In this document: positions 54,294 to 63,326 of the stretch, in pieces
How the letters are laid out: the number at the start of each line of letters is the position of its first letter
Position numbering within the stretch: position 1 is the first letter of the stretch
NCBI GenBank assembly: GCA_022822665.1
Contig: JAJEAR010000064.1
Coordinates: 62,001-126,000, forward strand
Origin: Alphaproteobacteria bacterium
GTDB lineage: Bacteria > Pseudomonadota > Alphaproteobacteria > Thalassobaculales > Thalassobaculaceae
Length of the DNA: 64,000 bases
Reading direction: 5' to 3'
Position numbers and translations under genes: made by a program
Notes under the pieces: generated by a model
What the model saw: only the letters and a program-made list of their open reading frames with translations
What the model was told of the DNA's origin: nothing
Database searches by the model: none

Positions 54294-55331
54294 TCAGGCG
54301 GTCGCAGCCGTCCCCAGGGCGGTCTGCGGCTCCGCACCGGTCCCGTCATGCAGGTGGCAGGCGGCCCAGTGGTCGGGCTGCACCTCGCGCAGCACCGGCA
54401 CGTCGCTGCGGCAGCGCGCCATCGCGTAGGGGCAGCGGGAGTGGAAGTGGCAGCCCGGGGGCGGGTTGACCGGGCTTGGAACATCGCCCGTCAGGATGAC
54501 ACGCTTGCGCCCGCGCGCCCGCGCCTTCGGTACCGGCACCGCCGAGAGCAGCGCCTCGGTGTAGGGATGCAGCGGCGTGTCGAACAGGCTGGTCTTGTCG
54601 GTGGTCTCGACAATCCGGCCGAGATACATCACCGCCACCCGGTGGCTGATGTGCTCGACCACCGCAAGGTCGTGCGCGACGAACAGGTAGGAGAGCTTCA
54701 GTTCGTCCTGGAGGTCCATCAGCAGGTTGATGATCTGCGCCTGGATTGACACATCAAGGGCGGAAACCGGCTCGTCGCCGACAATCAGGTCCGGGTTGAG
54801 CGCAAGCGCGCGCGCAATGCCGATCCGCTGGCGCTGGCCGCCGGAGAATTCGTGGGGATAGGAATCCATGTGCCGGCGGCCGAGGCCGACGCGTTCGAAC
54901 AGCGCCTCGACCCGTTCCTCACGCTCCGCGCCTTCCGCCACCCCGTGGATGGTCATCGGCTCGCCGACGATCGAGCGGGCCTGCATGCGCGGATTGAGCG
55001 AGGCGTAGGGATCCTGGAAGATCATCTGCATCCGTCGGCGGTAGGGCATCATCCGCACGGCGTCGAGGTCCGTGATGTCCTCGTCTTCCAGGCGGATGCG
55101 CCCCTCGGTCGGTTCCAGCAGCTTCAGCACGGTACGACCGACAGTGGACTTGCCGCAGCCGGACTCGCCGACAAGGCCGAGCGTCTCGCCGTGCCCGATC
55201 CGGAAGCTCACACCGTCCACGGCATAGACATGGCCGCCGATGCGCGAGAAGACCCCCTTGTAGATCGGAAAGTGCTTCTTGAGCCCCTGCACGTCGAGCA
55301 GGGGCGTTGCATGTCCGGCCGCGGTGTTCAT
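54294..55331 (-). CDS. ABC transporter ATP-binding protein, DppF-like, transporter 3
   Basis: 345 residues. Walker [11 protein letters not shown]-loop [13 protein letters not shown], signature FSGGQRQR, Walker [14 protein letters not shown]-loop VAHDL. The C-terminus has [18 protein letters not shown]. The ATG at 55331, with GGGAGG upstream, overlaps the DppD-like stop (ATGA). Unusually, the gene is on the opposite strand from the transporter 3 permeases. Confidence 0.95.
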   Translation of the reverse strand: MNTAAGHATPLLDVQGLKKHFPIYKGVFSRIGGHVYAVDGVSFRIGHGETLGLVGESGCGKSTVGRTVLKLLEPTEGRIRLEDEDITDLDAVRMMPYRRRMQMIFQDPYASLNPRMQARSIVGEPMTIHGVAEGAEREERVEALFERVGLGRRHMDSYPHEFSGGQRQRIGIARALALNPDLIVGDEPVSALDVSIQAQIINLLMDLQDELKLSYLFVAHDLAVVEHISHRVAVMYLGRIVETTDKTSLFDTPLHPYTEALLSAVPVPKARARGRKRVILTGDVPSPVNPPPGCHFHSRCPYAMARCRSDVPVLREVQPDHWAACHLHDGTGAEPQTALGTAATA

Positions 55332-56374
55332 GCCGTTCCTCCCAGCAGGCGATCGGCGTGCCAGCAGGCGATCCAGTGGCCCGGTCGGTGGCGTTCGAGC
55401 ACCGGAAACTCCTGCCGGCACCGCTCGCTCGCATAGCGGCACCGCGGTGCAAACGTGCAGCCCGGCGGCAGGTTGGCAAGCGAGGGCACCATCCCCTCGA
55501 TCTCGTTCAGACGCCCCCTGCCGGCTTCAATGTGGGCCGCCGTCTCAAGGCTCGGAATCGCGCCGAGCAGGCCTTCCGTGTAGGGATGGCCCGGGTTGTC
55601 GAAGAGCTCGTCCACCTCGGCTTCCTCGACCTTGCGGCCGGCATACATGACCACCACGCGGTCGGCATTCTCGGCAACGACGCCCATGTCGTGCGTGATC
55701 AGGATGACGGCCTGACCCTGGGAGCGCTGGGTCTCGCGCATCAGGTCGAGGATCTGCGCCTGGATCGTGACGTCGAGCGCCGTTGTGGGTTCGTCGGCGA
55801 TGAGCACCTTCGGGTTGCAGGACAGCGCCATGGCGATCATCACCCGCTGGCGCATGCCACCGGAAAGCTGGTGCGGATACTCGCGCGCGCGTTGTTCGGG
55901 CTCCGGAATGTGGACCTCGCGCAGCATCTCGATGGCGCGGTCCATCGAGTCACGTTTCGAAAGACCCTGGTGAAGCGCGATGGCTTCACCGATCTGCCTG
56001 CCGACCGTGAACAGCGGGTTCAGCGAGGTCATCGGCTCCTGGAAGATCATCGAGATCTCGTTGCCGCGCACGTCTTCCATCTCGGTTTCGGTCGCGTCAA
56101 GCAGGTTGCGTCCTTCCAGGCGGATGGCGCCGCCGACGATGCGGCCCGGCGGGTTCGCCACCAGCCTCAGGATGGAGAGTGCGGTCACGCTCTTGCCGCA
56201 ACCGGACTCCCCGACGACTCCCAGGGTTTCTCCGCGCCGCACGCTGTAGGAGACCCCGTCGACCGCGCGCACCACCCCGTCATTGGTGAAGAAGTGGGTC
56301 TGCAAGTCCTCGATCTCCAGCACGCTGGCATCCGATACCGGCGCCCCTTGTTCGAGTGCCTCGGTTCCGTCCAT
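55328..56374 (-). CDS. ABC transporter ATP-binding protein, DppD-like, transporter 3
   Basis: 348 residues. Walker [11 protein letters not shown]-loop [12 protein letters not shown], signature LSGGMRQR, Walker [14 protein letters not shown]-loop [11 protein letters not shown]. The C-terminus carries [23 protein letters not shown] precedes the ATG at 56374. It diverges from the binding-protein gene; the 111-base gap is presumably a shared bidirectional promoter region. Confidence 0.95.
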   Translation of the reverse strand: MDGTEALEQGAPVSDASVLEIEDLQTHFFTNDGVVRAVDGVSYSVRRGETLGVVGESGCGKSVTALSILRLVANPPGRIVGGAIRLEGRNLLDATETEMEDVRGNEISMIFQEPMTSLNPLFTVGRQIGEAIALHQGLSKRDSMDRAIEMLREVHIPEPEQRAREYPHQLSGGMRQRVMIAMALSCNPKVLIADEPTTALDVTIQAQILDLMRETQRSQGQAVILITHDMGVVAENADRVVVMYAGRKVEEAEVDELFDNPGHPYTEGLLGAIPSLETAAHIEAGRGRLNEIEGMVPSLANLPPGCTFAPRCRYASERCRQEFPVLERHRPGHWIACWHADRLLGGTA

Positions 56375-56485
56375 ACTCGGTTCTCCTTAAGGGTGCGACA
56401 GGCTCACGCGACGGCGGCACTGTCAGGCAGCATATCGCATAAGTGGCCGGAGCGGACCTCGATCGAGACAGGGAGGACAACAAGA

Positions 56486-58177
56486 ATGCCACGAAACGGT
56501 TTGTTTGACCGGCATTGGACACGCCGGCACTTCCTCCAGGGGAGCGCGGCCCTCGCGGCCGCCGGCGCCTACGGCCTGCGTCCGCGCAGGGCCAGCGCCG
56601 CGGTCCCGATGGAATTTGATGGCTCGAGTTTCCAGCTGGCGGCGACGGAGCCGAACCCGAAATCCGGCGGCGTACTGCGGTACGGCATCACCATGCGTCC
56701 GCCGCATCTCGATTTCCACCAGTCGGGCACCATCAACAATCTCGGCAGTCAGGCGTGCATGTACGACAACCTGATCCGCCGCGACCCGCGTGACAGCGGC
56801 CAGACGATCATTCCCGACCTGGCCCACAGCTGGGAGATTGCACCCGACGGCAAGACCTACACGTTCTTCCTGCGCAAGGGCGTGCACTTCTCCGACGGCG
56901 CCGAGTGCACCTCCGCGGACGTGAAGGCGACCTTCGACCGCATCACCAAGCCGCCGGAGGGCATCAACATCCCGCGGAGCGCGCTGTTTACCTCGGTCGA
57001 CGAGGTCACCGCGCCCGACAAGTACACCGTTCAGTTCAAGCTGGCCGCGCCGCGCCCGCCAGCCTTCATCATGGGCGCCATCGCGAGCGGCTGGAACGGC
57101 ATCGTCCGCAAGAAGACGCTCGAGGACAACAACTACAACCTGCGCAAGACACTGGATGTTCCCGGCACCGGGCCATTCCGCAGCGTCCAGCGGGTCGAGC
57201 AGGAAATCTGGGTGATGCAGAAGAACCCGGACTACTGGATGGAGGGGCTGCCCTATCTCGACGGTATCGAGTTCTACCATGGCCTGCCTTTCTCGCCCGA
57301 ACTCGGCTCGGCCTTCCTGGCGGGCCGGACGGACTACGCCCGGCTGATCGACCCGGTCACACGCAAGGAAGCCGATTCCCGCGACGACATGACGGCGACC
57401 GACTACTACCAGAGCGTGATCCAGGCGGTCTGGCTCAATGCCGACCGCGAGCCGTTCAACGACCCCAGGGTGCGCAGGGCCATGCACCTGGTGTTCGACC
57501 GGCCGGTGCTGGTGGACGTCGTCAAGGATGTGGCGCCGATGATGGTCGGCGGCTTCATCTATCCGTTCTCGGATGTCGCGACGCCGAAGGAGGAACTCTC
57601 CAAGCGCCTCGGCTACCAGCCGGACACGACGGCCTCCATCAAGGAAGCCAGGGCGCTTCTGGAAGCCGCCGGGCACGGAGACGGCATCAAGGGTCTCGAC
57701 TTCGTGGTGCGCGATGTGGCGACCTTCAAGCTCTGGTCGCAGGCGATCCAGGCGATGCTGCAGCAGGCGCTCAACATCGAGTGCGAACTGCGCACCGTCG
57801 TGGAATCGGTCTGGTTCGACGACACCAACAACGGCAAGTTCGACCTGTCGGTCGGCGCCATCGTTTCGACCCTGATCGACCCGTCGGACTACTTCAACAC
57901 CTGGTACGGCCCGAATGGCCCGCAGAACTACTCGCAGTGGGAAGACCCGCGCTTTACCGAGTTGCTGACGGCCATCGACAACGAGGTCGATCCGGTCAAG
58001 CGCCAGGCGGCGATCACCGCCGCCGAGATGGTGATGGAGGAGAACCCGCCGGTGTTGCCGATCTCCTGGGAGAAGATCAACGACGGCTGGTACAACTACG
58101 TCAAGGGTCACAATCCCTATAACTATTTCGGCCTCTACGATGTCGGACGGTTCGACACCTTCTGGCTCGACAAGTAG
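56486..58177 (+). CDS. ABC transporter substrate-binding protein, SBP family 5, transporter 3 (Tat signal)
   Basis: 563 residues. The start has TRRHFLQGSAALAAAGAYG, a twin-arginine export motif. The mature part has YTFFLRKGVHFSDGAECTSADVKATFDR, PGTGPFRSVQRVEQ and VRRAMHLVFDRPVLVDVV, matching SBP family 5. GGGAGGACAACAAGA precedes the ATG at 56486; the frame is open far upstream, but that text is antisense to the ATPase genes. A strong terminator follows at 58218-58250. It completes transporter 3. Confidence 0.94.
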   Translation: MPRNGLFDRHWTRRHFLQGSAALAAAGAYGLRPRRASAAVPMEFDGSSFQLAATEPNPKSGGVLRYGITMRPPHLDFHQSGTINNLGSQACMYDNLIRRDPRDSGQTIIPDLAHSWEIAPDGKTYTFFLRKGVHFSDGAECTSADVKATFDRITKPPEGINIPRSALFTSVDEVTAPDKYTVQFKLAAPRPPAFIMGAIASGWNGIVRKKTLEDNNYNLRKTLDVPGTGPFRSVQRVEQEIWVMQKNPDYWMEGLPYLDGIEFYHGLPFSPELGSAFLAGRTDYARLIDPVTRKEADSRDDMTATDYYQSVIQAVWLNADREPFNDPRVRRAMHLVFDRPVLVDVVKDVAPMMVGGFIYPFSDVATPKEELSKRLGYQPDTTASIKEARALLEAAGHGDGIKGLDFVVRDVATFKLWSQAIQAMLQQALNIECELRTVVESVWFDDTNNGKFDLSVGAIVSTLIDPSDYFNTWYGPNGPQNYSQWEDPRFTELLTAIDNEVDPVKRQAAITAAEMVMEENPPVLPISWEKINDGWYNYVKGHNPYNYFGLYDVGRFDTFWLDK

Positions 58178-58217
58178 CCGATACCCATCGTCCGGCGTGA
58201 CCATGCCGGAACATTTC

Positions 58218-58250
58218 GAGCCCGCGCCTTCCCGGCGCGGGCTCTTTTTT
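58218..58250 (+). terminator. Rho-independent terminator after the transporter 3 binding-protein gene
   Basis: GAGCCCGCGCC (58218-58228) pairs perfectly with GGCGCGGGCTC (58234-58244) across a five-base loop, followed by six T. It lies 40 bases after the stop codon and is the clearest intrinsic terminator in the window. Confidence 0.92.
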
Positions 58251-58305
58251 CGGGGATGGGGCCGGAACGTGCCGGCAACGCCCGGTGGCGGCGGCGCGCG
58301 CGCCG

Positions 58306-59763
58306 TCAGTCCCGGTGCGGATCCTCGACCCGCGGCCAGTAGGGCTCGTCGAACCGGCCGTAGGGGATGGCGGCGAAATCGGGCGGGATGGCGCCCGGCG
58401 CCGACACGTAAAGCACCTTCGAGGCAATCGGGGCGAAGCCCGCGTAGAAGTGCTGGGTCGACTTGATGACGATGCCCCTGTAGTCGGCGGGGCGGATGCC
58501 GAGCGCCGTCATGCCGTCGGGGTGGAAGACCTGGGTGCGGGTCGAGGTCAGGACCAGGTCGATACCGGACTCCGCGGCGAGCCAGACCGCGGTTCCCATG
58601 CCCATGCTGGCATCGCCGAAGGTCTGCCGCGCGCCGTGCAGGATGCGTTTCACGGTCACGGTGAGATCGACCGGGTCGCCGGAGTCCGGCCCGCACTTGC
58701 CCCCGATGCGGATCGCGAGACTCGCCCCCTCGCCCGCCTCCTCGCAGAAGCGCACCGCGACCGGGTCCCAGTAGTAGCCCGACAACACGCCGCTGGTGCC
58801 GCGTTCGAGCATGCGCGCAAGGATGAAGGTCGAGTCCGACGGCGCCCCGCCGCCGGCGTTGTCGGCCACGTCCGCCGCGACCACGGGCCCGGGACCGGCC
58901 TCGATCAGGTCGAGCGCCTCGTCGATGCCAAGCGTCTCCTGCAGGGTCTCGTAGCGGAGTTCCCAGATCCTCTCGCCGAAGCCGCGCGCCGTCGCGGACG
59001 CATGCTCCGCGTCCCCGTCGGCCACCACCAGCACCTTGGCCGAGGTCCGCGGAACATCCTGCCACGGGAAACCGTGGGCGAACGAGACCGACAGGATCCC
59101 GTCTCTGCCTTCGGCCGCCTGCATGTCGGCGACCACCGAGCGCATCGGTTCGACCGGCGTGCGCCACATGTTGATCATCCGGCAGTCATGCAGCGCCATG
59201 ACCGGGCGCACCTGCTTCTGGTGGGCGCCAAGGCAGATGCGGAACAGTTCGCCGGCACGCTCGCCCACGTCGACATGCGGGTATTCCTTGAACAGCACGA
59301 GCGCGTCCGCGTTCCCCACCATCTGCGGCGTGATCGAGCAGTGCAGGTCGAGTTCGCCGCCGATCACCGTATCGGGACCGACGATCTCCCGCACCCGGGC
59401 CAGCAGGTCTCCCTCGCAGTCGTCGTAGCCTTCGGCCGTCATCGCACCGTGCATCGACAGCAGCACGATGTCGACCGGCAGCGCGGCGCGCAGATCGGCA
59501 AGGATCTCGTCGCGGAACCCCTCGTAGACGGTCCGCACCGTCAGACCGGCGGGCTGGGCGAAGGCGGCCAGGCTCTCGACGACCTGGCCCTGCTGCTCCT
59601 CGGTCGCCCGGCGCCAGACGTGCAGCGGCAGGCTGAAGGTGGTGGCGGGACGGCTGGTCGCGTCGCCCCTGTACACCATGGTGTCCTCGAAGGTCCGCAT
59701 GCCTGTCGGCAACGAGGAAAAGGTGTTGGTCTCTGTTCCGAGACAGGCAATGAAGACCTTCAT
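58306..59763 (-). CDS. M81 family metallopeptidase (microcystinase MlrC-like)
   Basis: 485 residues. KVFIACLGTETNTFSSLPT at the N-terminus, MHGAMTAEGYDDCEGDLLARVR (about 110-131) and GGELDLHCSITPQM (about 143-156) are MlrC/DUF1485 signatures; Glu, Asp and His of ELDLH are the presumed zinc ligands. The C-terminal domain (DUF1485 C-term) is complete. Family enzymes cleave linear peptides and possibly other amides. The ATG at 59763 has AGGAG upstream, better than the in-frame ATG at 59787. It lies next to a peptide-type transporter. Confidence 0.92.
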   Translation of the reverse strand: MKVFIACLGTETNTFSSLPTGMRTFEDTMVYRGDATSRPATTFSLPLHVWRRATEEQQGQVVESLAAFAQPAGLTVRTVYEGFRDEILADLRAALPVDIVLLSMHGAMTAEGYDDCEGDLLARVREIVGPDTVIGGELDLHCSITPQMVGNADALVLFKEYPHVDVGERAGELFRICLGAHQKQVRPVMALHDCRMINMWRTPVEPMRSVVADMQAAEGRDGILSVSFAHGFPWQDVPRTSAKVLVVADGDAEHASATARGFGERIWELRYETLQETLGIDEALDLIEAGPGPVVAADVADNAGGGAPSDSTFILARMLERGTSGVLSGYYWDPVAVRFCEEAGEGASLAIRIGGKCGPDSGDPVDLTVTVKRILHGARQTFGDASMGMGTAVWLAAESGIDLVLTSTRTQVFHPDGMTALGIRPADYRGIVIKSTQHFYAGFAPIASKVLYVSAPGAIPPDFAAIPYGRFDEPYWPRVEDPHRD

Positions 59764-59848
59764 CCTGAACTCCTGTTCACTGTCCATGGAATTTACCTGC
59801 CGCGGGGCGCGGGCCTATACTCCACGACCGTGCGGCATGCGGAGCCCG

Positions 59849-60589
59849 TCAGCCAAGGCGGCGCCGGTACAACGCGATCAGCCGCTCCCAGTGCCGCTCG
59901 GCAGCCGGCTTGTCGTAGCACCACCGTTCGGGAAACGCGAACCCGTGATGAACGCCCGGATGGATCTCGATTTCCCCCGGATTCCCCGACACGTCGAACA
60001 GGGCCTGGAGTTCGGACACCATGTCGAGCGGCGCGAGATCGTCATGCTCAGCGCAGGAGATGTAGAGTTCGCCCCGCGCCGCACCCAGGGTGAGGTGCGG
60101 GCTTTCCTCGGCATCGCTCACCAGCCAGGTGCCGTAGAAGGACGCCGCGGCCCCGATCCGGTCCGGGTAGCGTGCCGCGGCCGCAAGCGCGTAGGGCCCG
60201 CTCATGCAGTAGCCGTGCACCCCGGCTGGTCCCGGCGCGACCTCGCCCGAGCGCTCGGCGAACGCCAGCATGGCGCCCACGTCCACCATCGCGGGCGGAA
60301 TCGTCATCTTCGTGCGCACCGCGCGCATGCGCGCGTGTTCGGCACTGCCGTGCTCGAGCACGTCGGGCCCGTAGGTGGTATCCCTCCCGGCACGGTAGTA
60401 GAGGTTCGGCAGCATGACGAAGTAGCCGATGGTCGCAAGCCTGCGAGCCATATCGCGCAGTTCCTCGCGGATACCCGGCGCGTCCATCAGGAACAGGACC
60501 AGAGGGCGCGGTCCGCCGCGTTCCGGTCTGCACAGGAAGGTCTCCATCTGCCCGTCCGGGGTCCCGACATCGACGACATCTTCCTTCAC
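59849..60589 (-). CDS. Dienelactone hydrolase family protein
   Basis: 246 residues from a GTG with GGGAGAG upstream. The nucleophile is Cys128 in GYCMSG, the acid is Asp182 or Asp183 in AEHDDLAP, and the base is His214 in VHHGF: the Cys-Asp-His triad of dienelactone hydrolases rather than the Ser of esterases. LFLMDAPGIREELRDMARRLA (about 33-53) supplies the oxyanion region. Family enzymes open lactones or hydrolyse esters. It is divergent from the MFS gene 35 bases away and downstream of no close partner. Confidence 0.9.
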   Translation of the reverse strand: MKEDVVDVGTPDGQMETFLCRPERGGPRPLVLFLMDAPGIREELRDMARRLATIGYFVMLPNLYYRAGRDTTYGPDVLEHGSAEHARMRAVRTKMTIPPAMVDVGAMLAFAERSGEVAPGPAGVHGYCMSGPYALAAAARYPDRIGAAASFYGTWLVSDAEESPHLTLGAARGELYISCAEHDDLAPLDMVSELQALFDVSGNPGEIEIHPGVHHGFAFPERWCYDKPAAERHWERLIALYRRRLG

Positions 60590-60624
60590 CGCATCTCTCC
60601 CTGTCCCGCAGCCGCGGCCCGGTC

Positions 60625-62142
60625 ATGACCGGGGACGGCCATCAGCCGGTCAGCGCAGTCCAGCGTTACGTCGTGCTGGCCACACTCACCTTCGTCACCA
60701 TGCTCTACACGATGACGGTGATGATCGCCAATGTGGCGCTGCCGAAGATGCAGGGCACCTTCGCCGCCACGGTCGACCAGATCGCACTGGTGGTCACCTT
60801 CAACATCGTCGCGACCGCGGTGGTGACCCCGGCCTCGGGCTGGCTCGCCTCGACCTTCAGCCGCCGCTCGCTGATGCTGACCTGCGCCATCGGTTTCACG
60901 GTGGCATCGGCCGGCTGTGGCATGGCGCAGAACCTCGAGCAGCTGATCGTCTGTCGCATCTTCCAGGGCGGGTTCGGGGCGCCGCTGGTTCCCATCTGCA
61001 TGGCCGCCATCCTCGACATTTTCCCGCAGGAGGAGCACGGCACCGCCACGTCGTTCTTCGGAATGGGCGTGGTGTTCGGCCCGATCATCGGACCCACCGT
61101 CGGCGGCTACCTGTCGGATGCCTACGGGTGGCGGTGGGTGTTCTTCCTGCTCATCCCGTTCGGCGTGCTGGCGAGCGCGCTCATCATGGCCGTGATCCAG
61201 GACCGGCACCGGGCGACCCGGTTCAGCCTCGACTGGACCGGTCTGGCATCGCTGTCTGTCGCCATCGCCGCCCTGCAGCTGATGCTGGACCGCGGCCAGC
61301 GGCTCGACTGGTTCGAATCCACCGAGATCATCATCGAGACGATCGTCGCCGTCGGCGCCTTCTACATCTTCCTCGCCCATACGCTGACCACCCGGAACCC
61401 GTTCTTCGACATCACCATTCTCCGAGACCGCAACTATGCGCTCGGGCTGGCCATCGCGGCGCTGTTCGGCGCCATCCTGTGGACCCCGCTCATCCTCTAT
61501 CCGCCGATGATGCAGAAGTTGCAGAACTACCCCGAGGACATCGTCGGGCTCTACCTGGCGCTGCGCGGTCTCGGAACGCTCGCCGGATCGACGCTGATGG
61601 TGTTCATCAACCGGAAATTCGATCCCCGCCTCCTGCTCGCCTTCGGATTCCTGCTGCAGGGTATCGGCGGCTGGTACATGGGCGCCTTCGACATCAACCT
61701 GTCGGCCTTCGAACTCGCGTGGACCAACCTGCTTGCGGGTTTCGGCGTCGGCTTCGTCTGGGTGCCGCTGACGCTGATCACGTTCTCCACGCTCGACAAG
61801 TCGCGCCTCAACGAGGGCAGCGCCTTCTTTCACCTGGTCCGCAACATCGGCAGTTCGATCTCGATCTCGATCACCGTCGCCCTGGTCGTACGCTCGACCA
61901 CGGCCAACTACTCCGACCTGACCCGGTACGTCTCGATCTTCGGCGAGAGCAACACCATCATGGCCCTGAAGGGGATCAGCACGCCGCAGACCGCAGAGGG
62001 ACTGGCCCGGCTGTCGGGCGAAATCGCCCGACAGTCCGAGATGATCGGCTACATCAACGCCTTCTATCTCTACGCGATAACCGCGTTCGCGATCATTCCC
62101 CTGATCGCCTTTGTCCGGATGCCGCGCGCGGCCACGACCTGA
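60625..62142 (+). CDS. MFS transporter, DHA2 (EmrB/QacA) drug:H+ antiporter type
   Basis: 505 residues with about 14 predicted helices. IANVALPKMQGTF (about 33-45) is the DHA2 motif D1-like segment; GWLASTFSRRSLM is motif A; GPIIGPTVGGYLSDAYGWRWVFFLLIPFG (about 151-180) is motif C followed by the family WRWVF. Such proteins export drugs or metabolites in exchange for protons. No membrane-fusion (EmrA) gene is adjacent. The start at 60625 is divergent from the dienelactone hydrolase-like gene. Confidence 0.93.
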   Translation: MTGDGHQPVSAVQRYVVLATLTFVTMLYTMTVMIANVALPKMQGTFAATVDQIALVVTFNIVATAVVTPASGWLASTFSRRSLMLTCAIGFTVASAGCGMAQNLEQLIVCRIFQGGFGAPLVPICMAAILDIFPQEEHGTATSFFGMGVVFGPIIGPTVGGYLSDAYGWRWVFFLLIPFGVLASALIMAVIQDRHRATRFSLDWTGLASLSVAIAALQLMLDRGQRLDWFESTEIIIETIVAVGAFYIFLAHTLTTRNPFFDITILRDRNYALGLAIAALFGAILWTPLILYPPMMQKLQNYPEDIVGLYLALRGLGTLAGSTLMVFINRKFDPRLLLAFGFLLQGIGGWYMGAFDINLSAFELAWTNLLAGFGVGFVWVPLTLITFSTLDKSRLNEGSAFFHLVRNIGSSISISITVALVVRSTTANYSDLTRYVSIFGESNTIMALKGISTPQTAEGLARLSGEIARQSEMIGYINAFYLYAITAFAIIPLIAFVRMPRAATT

Positions 62143-62168
62143 CCGTCGGCCGCGCAGACCGTCGCGAC

Positions 62169-63326
62169 CTACGCGCACCCGTGCCGGTCACTGACGTCGA
62201 GCACGGCGCGCGCCGCCGCCCGTGCCGCCCCGTCGGGTACGCCGAGACGCCGGCGCAATTCCAGCGACACCGCCATCTGCCGGGCGCGCACCGCCTCGTC
62301 GCCGAGCGCCGCCAGGACCGCGGGCAGGAGCCGGTCGGCCCGGCATTCACCCTGCAGGAACAGCGGGAACAGCGGCTGTTCCAGCACCCGGTTCGGCAGC
62401 ACCACCGCAGAGCGGTCAACCAGCATCCAGCCGACCAGCGCCGACATCGGGCTGACCCGGTAGGCGACCACGCTCGGCACCCGCGCGAGCGCGAGTTCCA
62501 GTGTCACCGTGCCGGAAGCGGCCAGTGCCGCCGTGCTCGCGGCCATGGCGTCGAGCCCGTGCTCCCGGGTGACGATCACCGGAACCGGCCAGCCGGTGAC
62601 ACCGGCGCGCACCTGTTCGGCAACGCTGGTCACCGTCGGGATCACCACGTGCAGTCCCTCGATGCGCCCCGCGAGCCCGGCGACCGTGGCCGCGAACGGA
62701 GGCAGCAGCCGGCGGACCTCGCCCGGGCGCGAGCCGGGAAGCACCGCGAGCACCGGTGCCGAAGGCGCAATCCCGTGACGCGCCCGGAACCCCGGGCCGT
62801 CGCCTTCCGGTCGCTCGGCGGCAGGATGGCCGGTGAAGGTGCAGCCAAGCCCGTGCGGTTCGAAGTAGCCGGGCTCGAACGGGAACAGCACCAGCAGGTG
62901 ATCCAGCATGCGCGCGATCACCCGCGCCCGGCCGGGACGCCACGCCCACACCGTCGGCGCCACCATGTGGATGAGCGGCACCCGGGTGCCCTGGCGGCGC
63001 AGGCGGCCCGCAACCCTGAGCGTGAACGCCTTGGAATCAATGGTTACCAGGGCTGAGGGCTGGCGCGCCACGACATCGGCCACCGTCTCCCGCACCCGCC
63101 CGAGAAGGCGGGGTACATGCGGCAGCAGCTCGAACACCCCCATCACCGCGAGTTCGGAGATCGGAAACAGGCTGTCCAGCCCCTCGCGCCGCATCTGCTC
63201 ACCGCCGATACCGGCGAACCGCACCTCGCCGCCGGTCAGCTCGCGGAGCGCACGCATCAACCCGGCCCCGAGCGCGTCACCCGACGCCTCGCCGGCGATC
63301 AGGTAGAACAGCGGGGGAGCTGTCAC
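62169..63326 (-). CDS. lpxB: Lipid-A-disaccharide synthase
   Basis: 385 residues. IAGEASGD (10-17) is the invariant start motif of LpxB. GIGGEQMRREGL, VWAWRPGRARVIARMLDHLLVLFPFEP and LPGSRPGEVRRLLP near residues 195-210 are further glycosyltransferase 19 signatures. It condenses UDP-2,3-diacylglucosamine with lipid X to form lipid A disaccharide at the inner membrane. The GTG start overlaps the lpxI stop by four bases (GTGA), giving translational coupling. Confidence 0.96.
   Translation of the reverse strand: MTAPPLFYLIAGEASGDALGAGLMRALRELTGGEVRFAGIGGEQMRREGLDSLFPISELAVMGVFELLPHVPRLLGRVRETVADVVARQPSALVTIDSKAFTLRVAGRLRRQGTRVPLIHMVAPTVWAWRPGRARVIARMLDHLLVLFPFEPGYFEPHGLGCTFTGHPAAERPEGDGPGFRARHGIAPSAPVLAVLPGSRPGEVRRLLPPFAATVAGLAGRIEGLHVVIPTVTSVAEQVRAGVTGWPVPVIVTREHGLDAMAASTAALAASGTVTLELALARVPSVVAYRVSPMSALVGWMLVDRSAVVLPNRVLEQPLFPLFLQGECRADRLLPAVLAALGDEAVRARQMAVSLELRRRLGVPDGAARAAARAVLDVSDRHGCA

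Noticed and set aside
56423..59167. Long minus-strand open frame across the transporter 3 binding-protein gene
   Set aside because: It is a shadow of the well-supported plus-strand SBP5 gene and of the MlrC-like gene in a different frame.
60429..63056. Long plus-strand open frame spanning the MFS and lpxB region
   Set aside because: It lies in another frame of the MFS gene and antisense to lpxB. Arg/His/Pro-rich translation without motifs.
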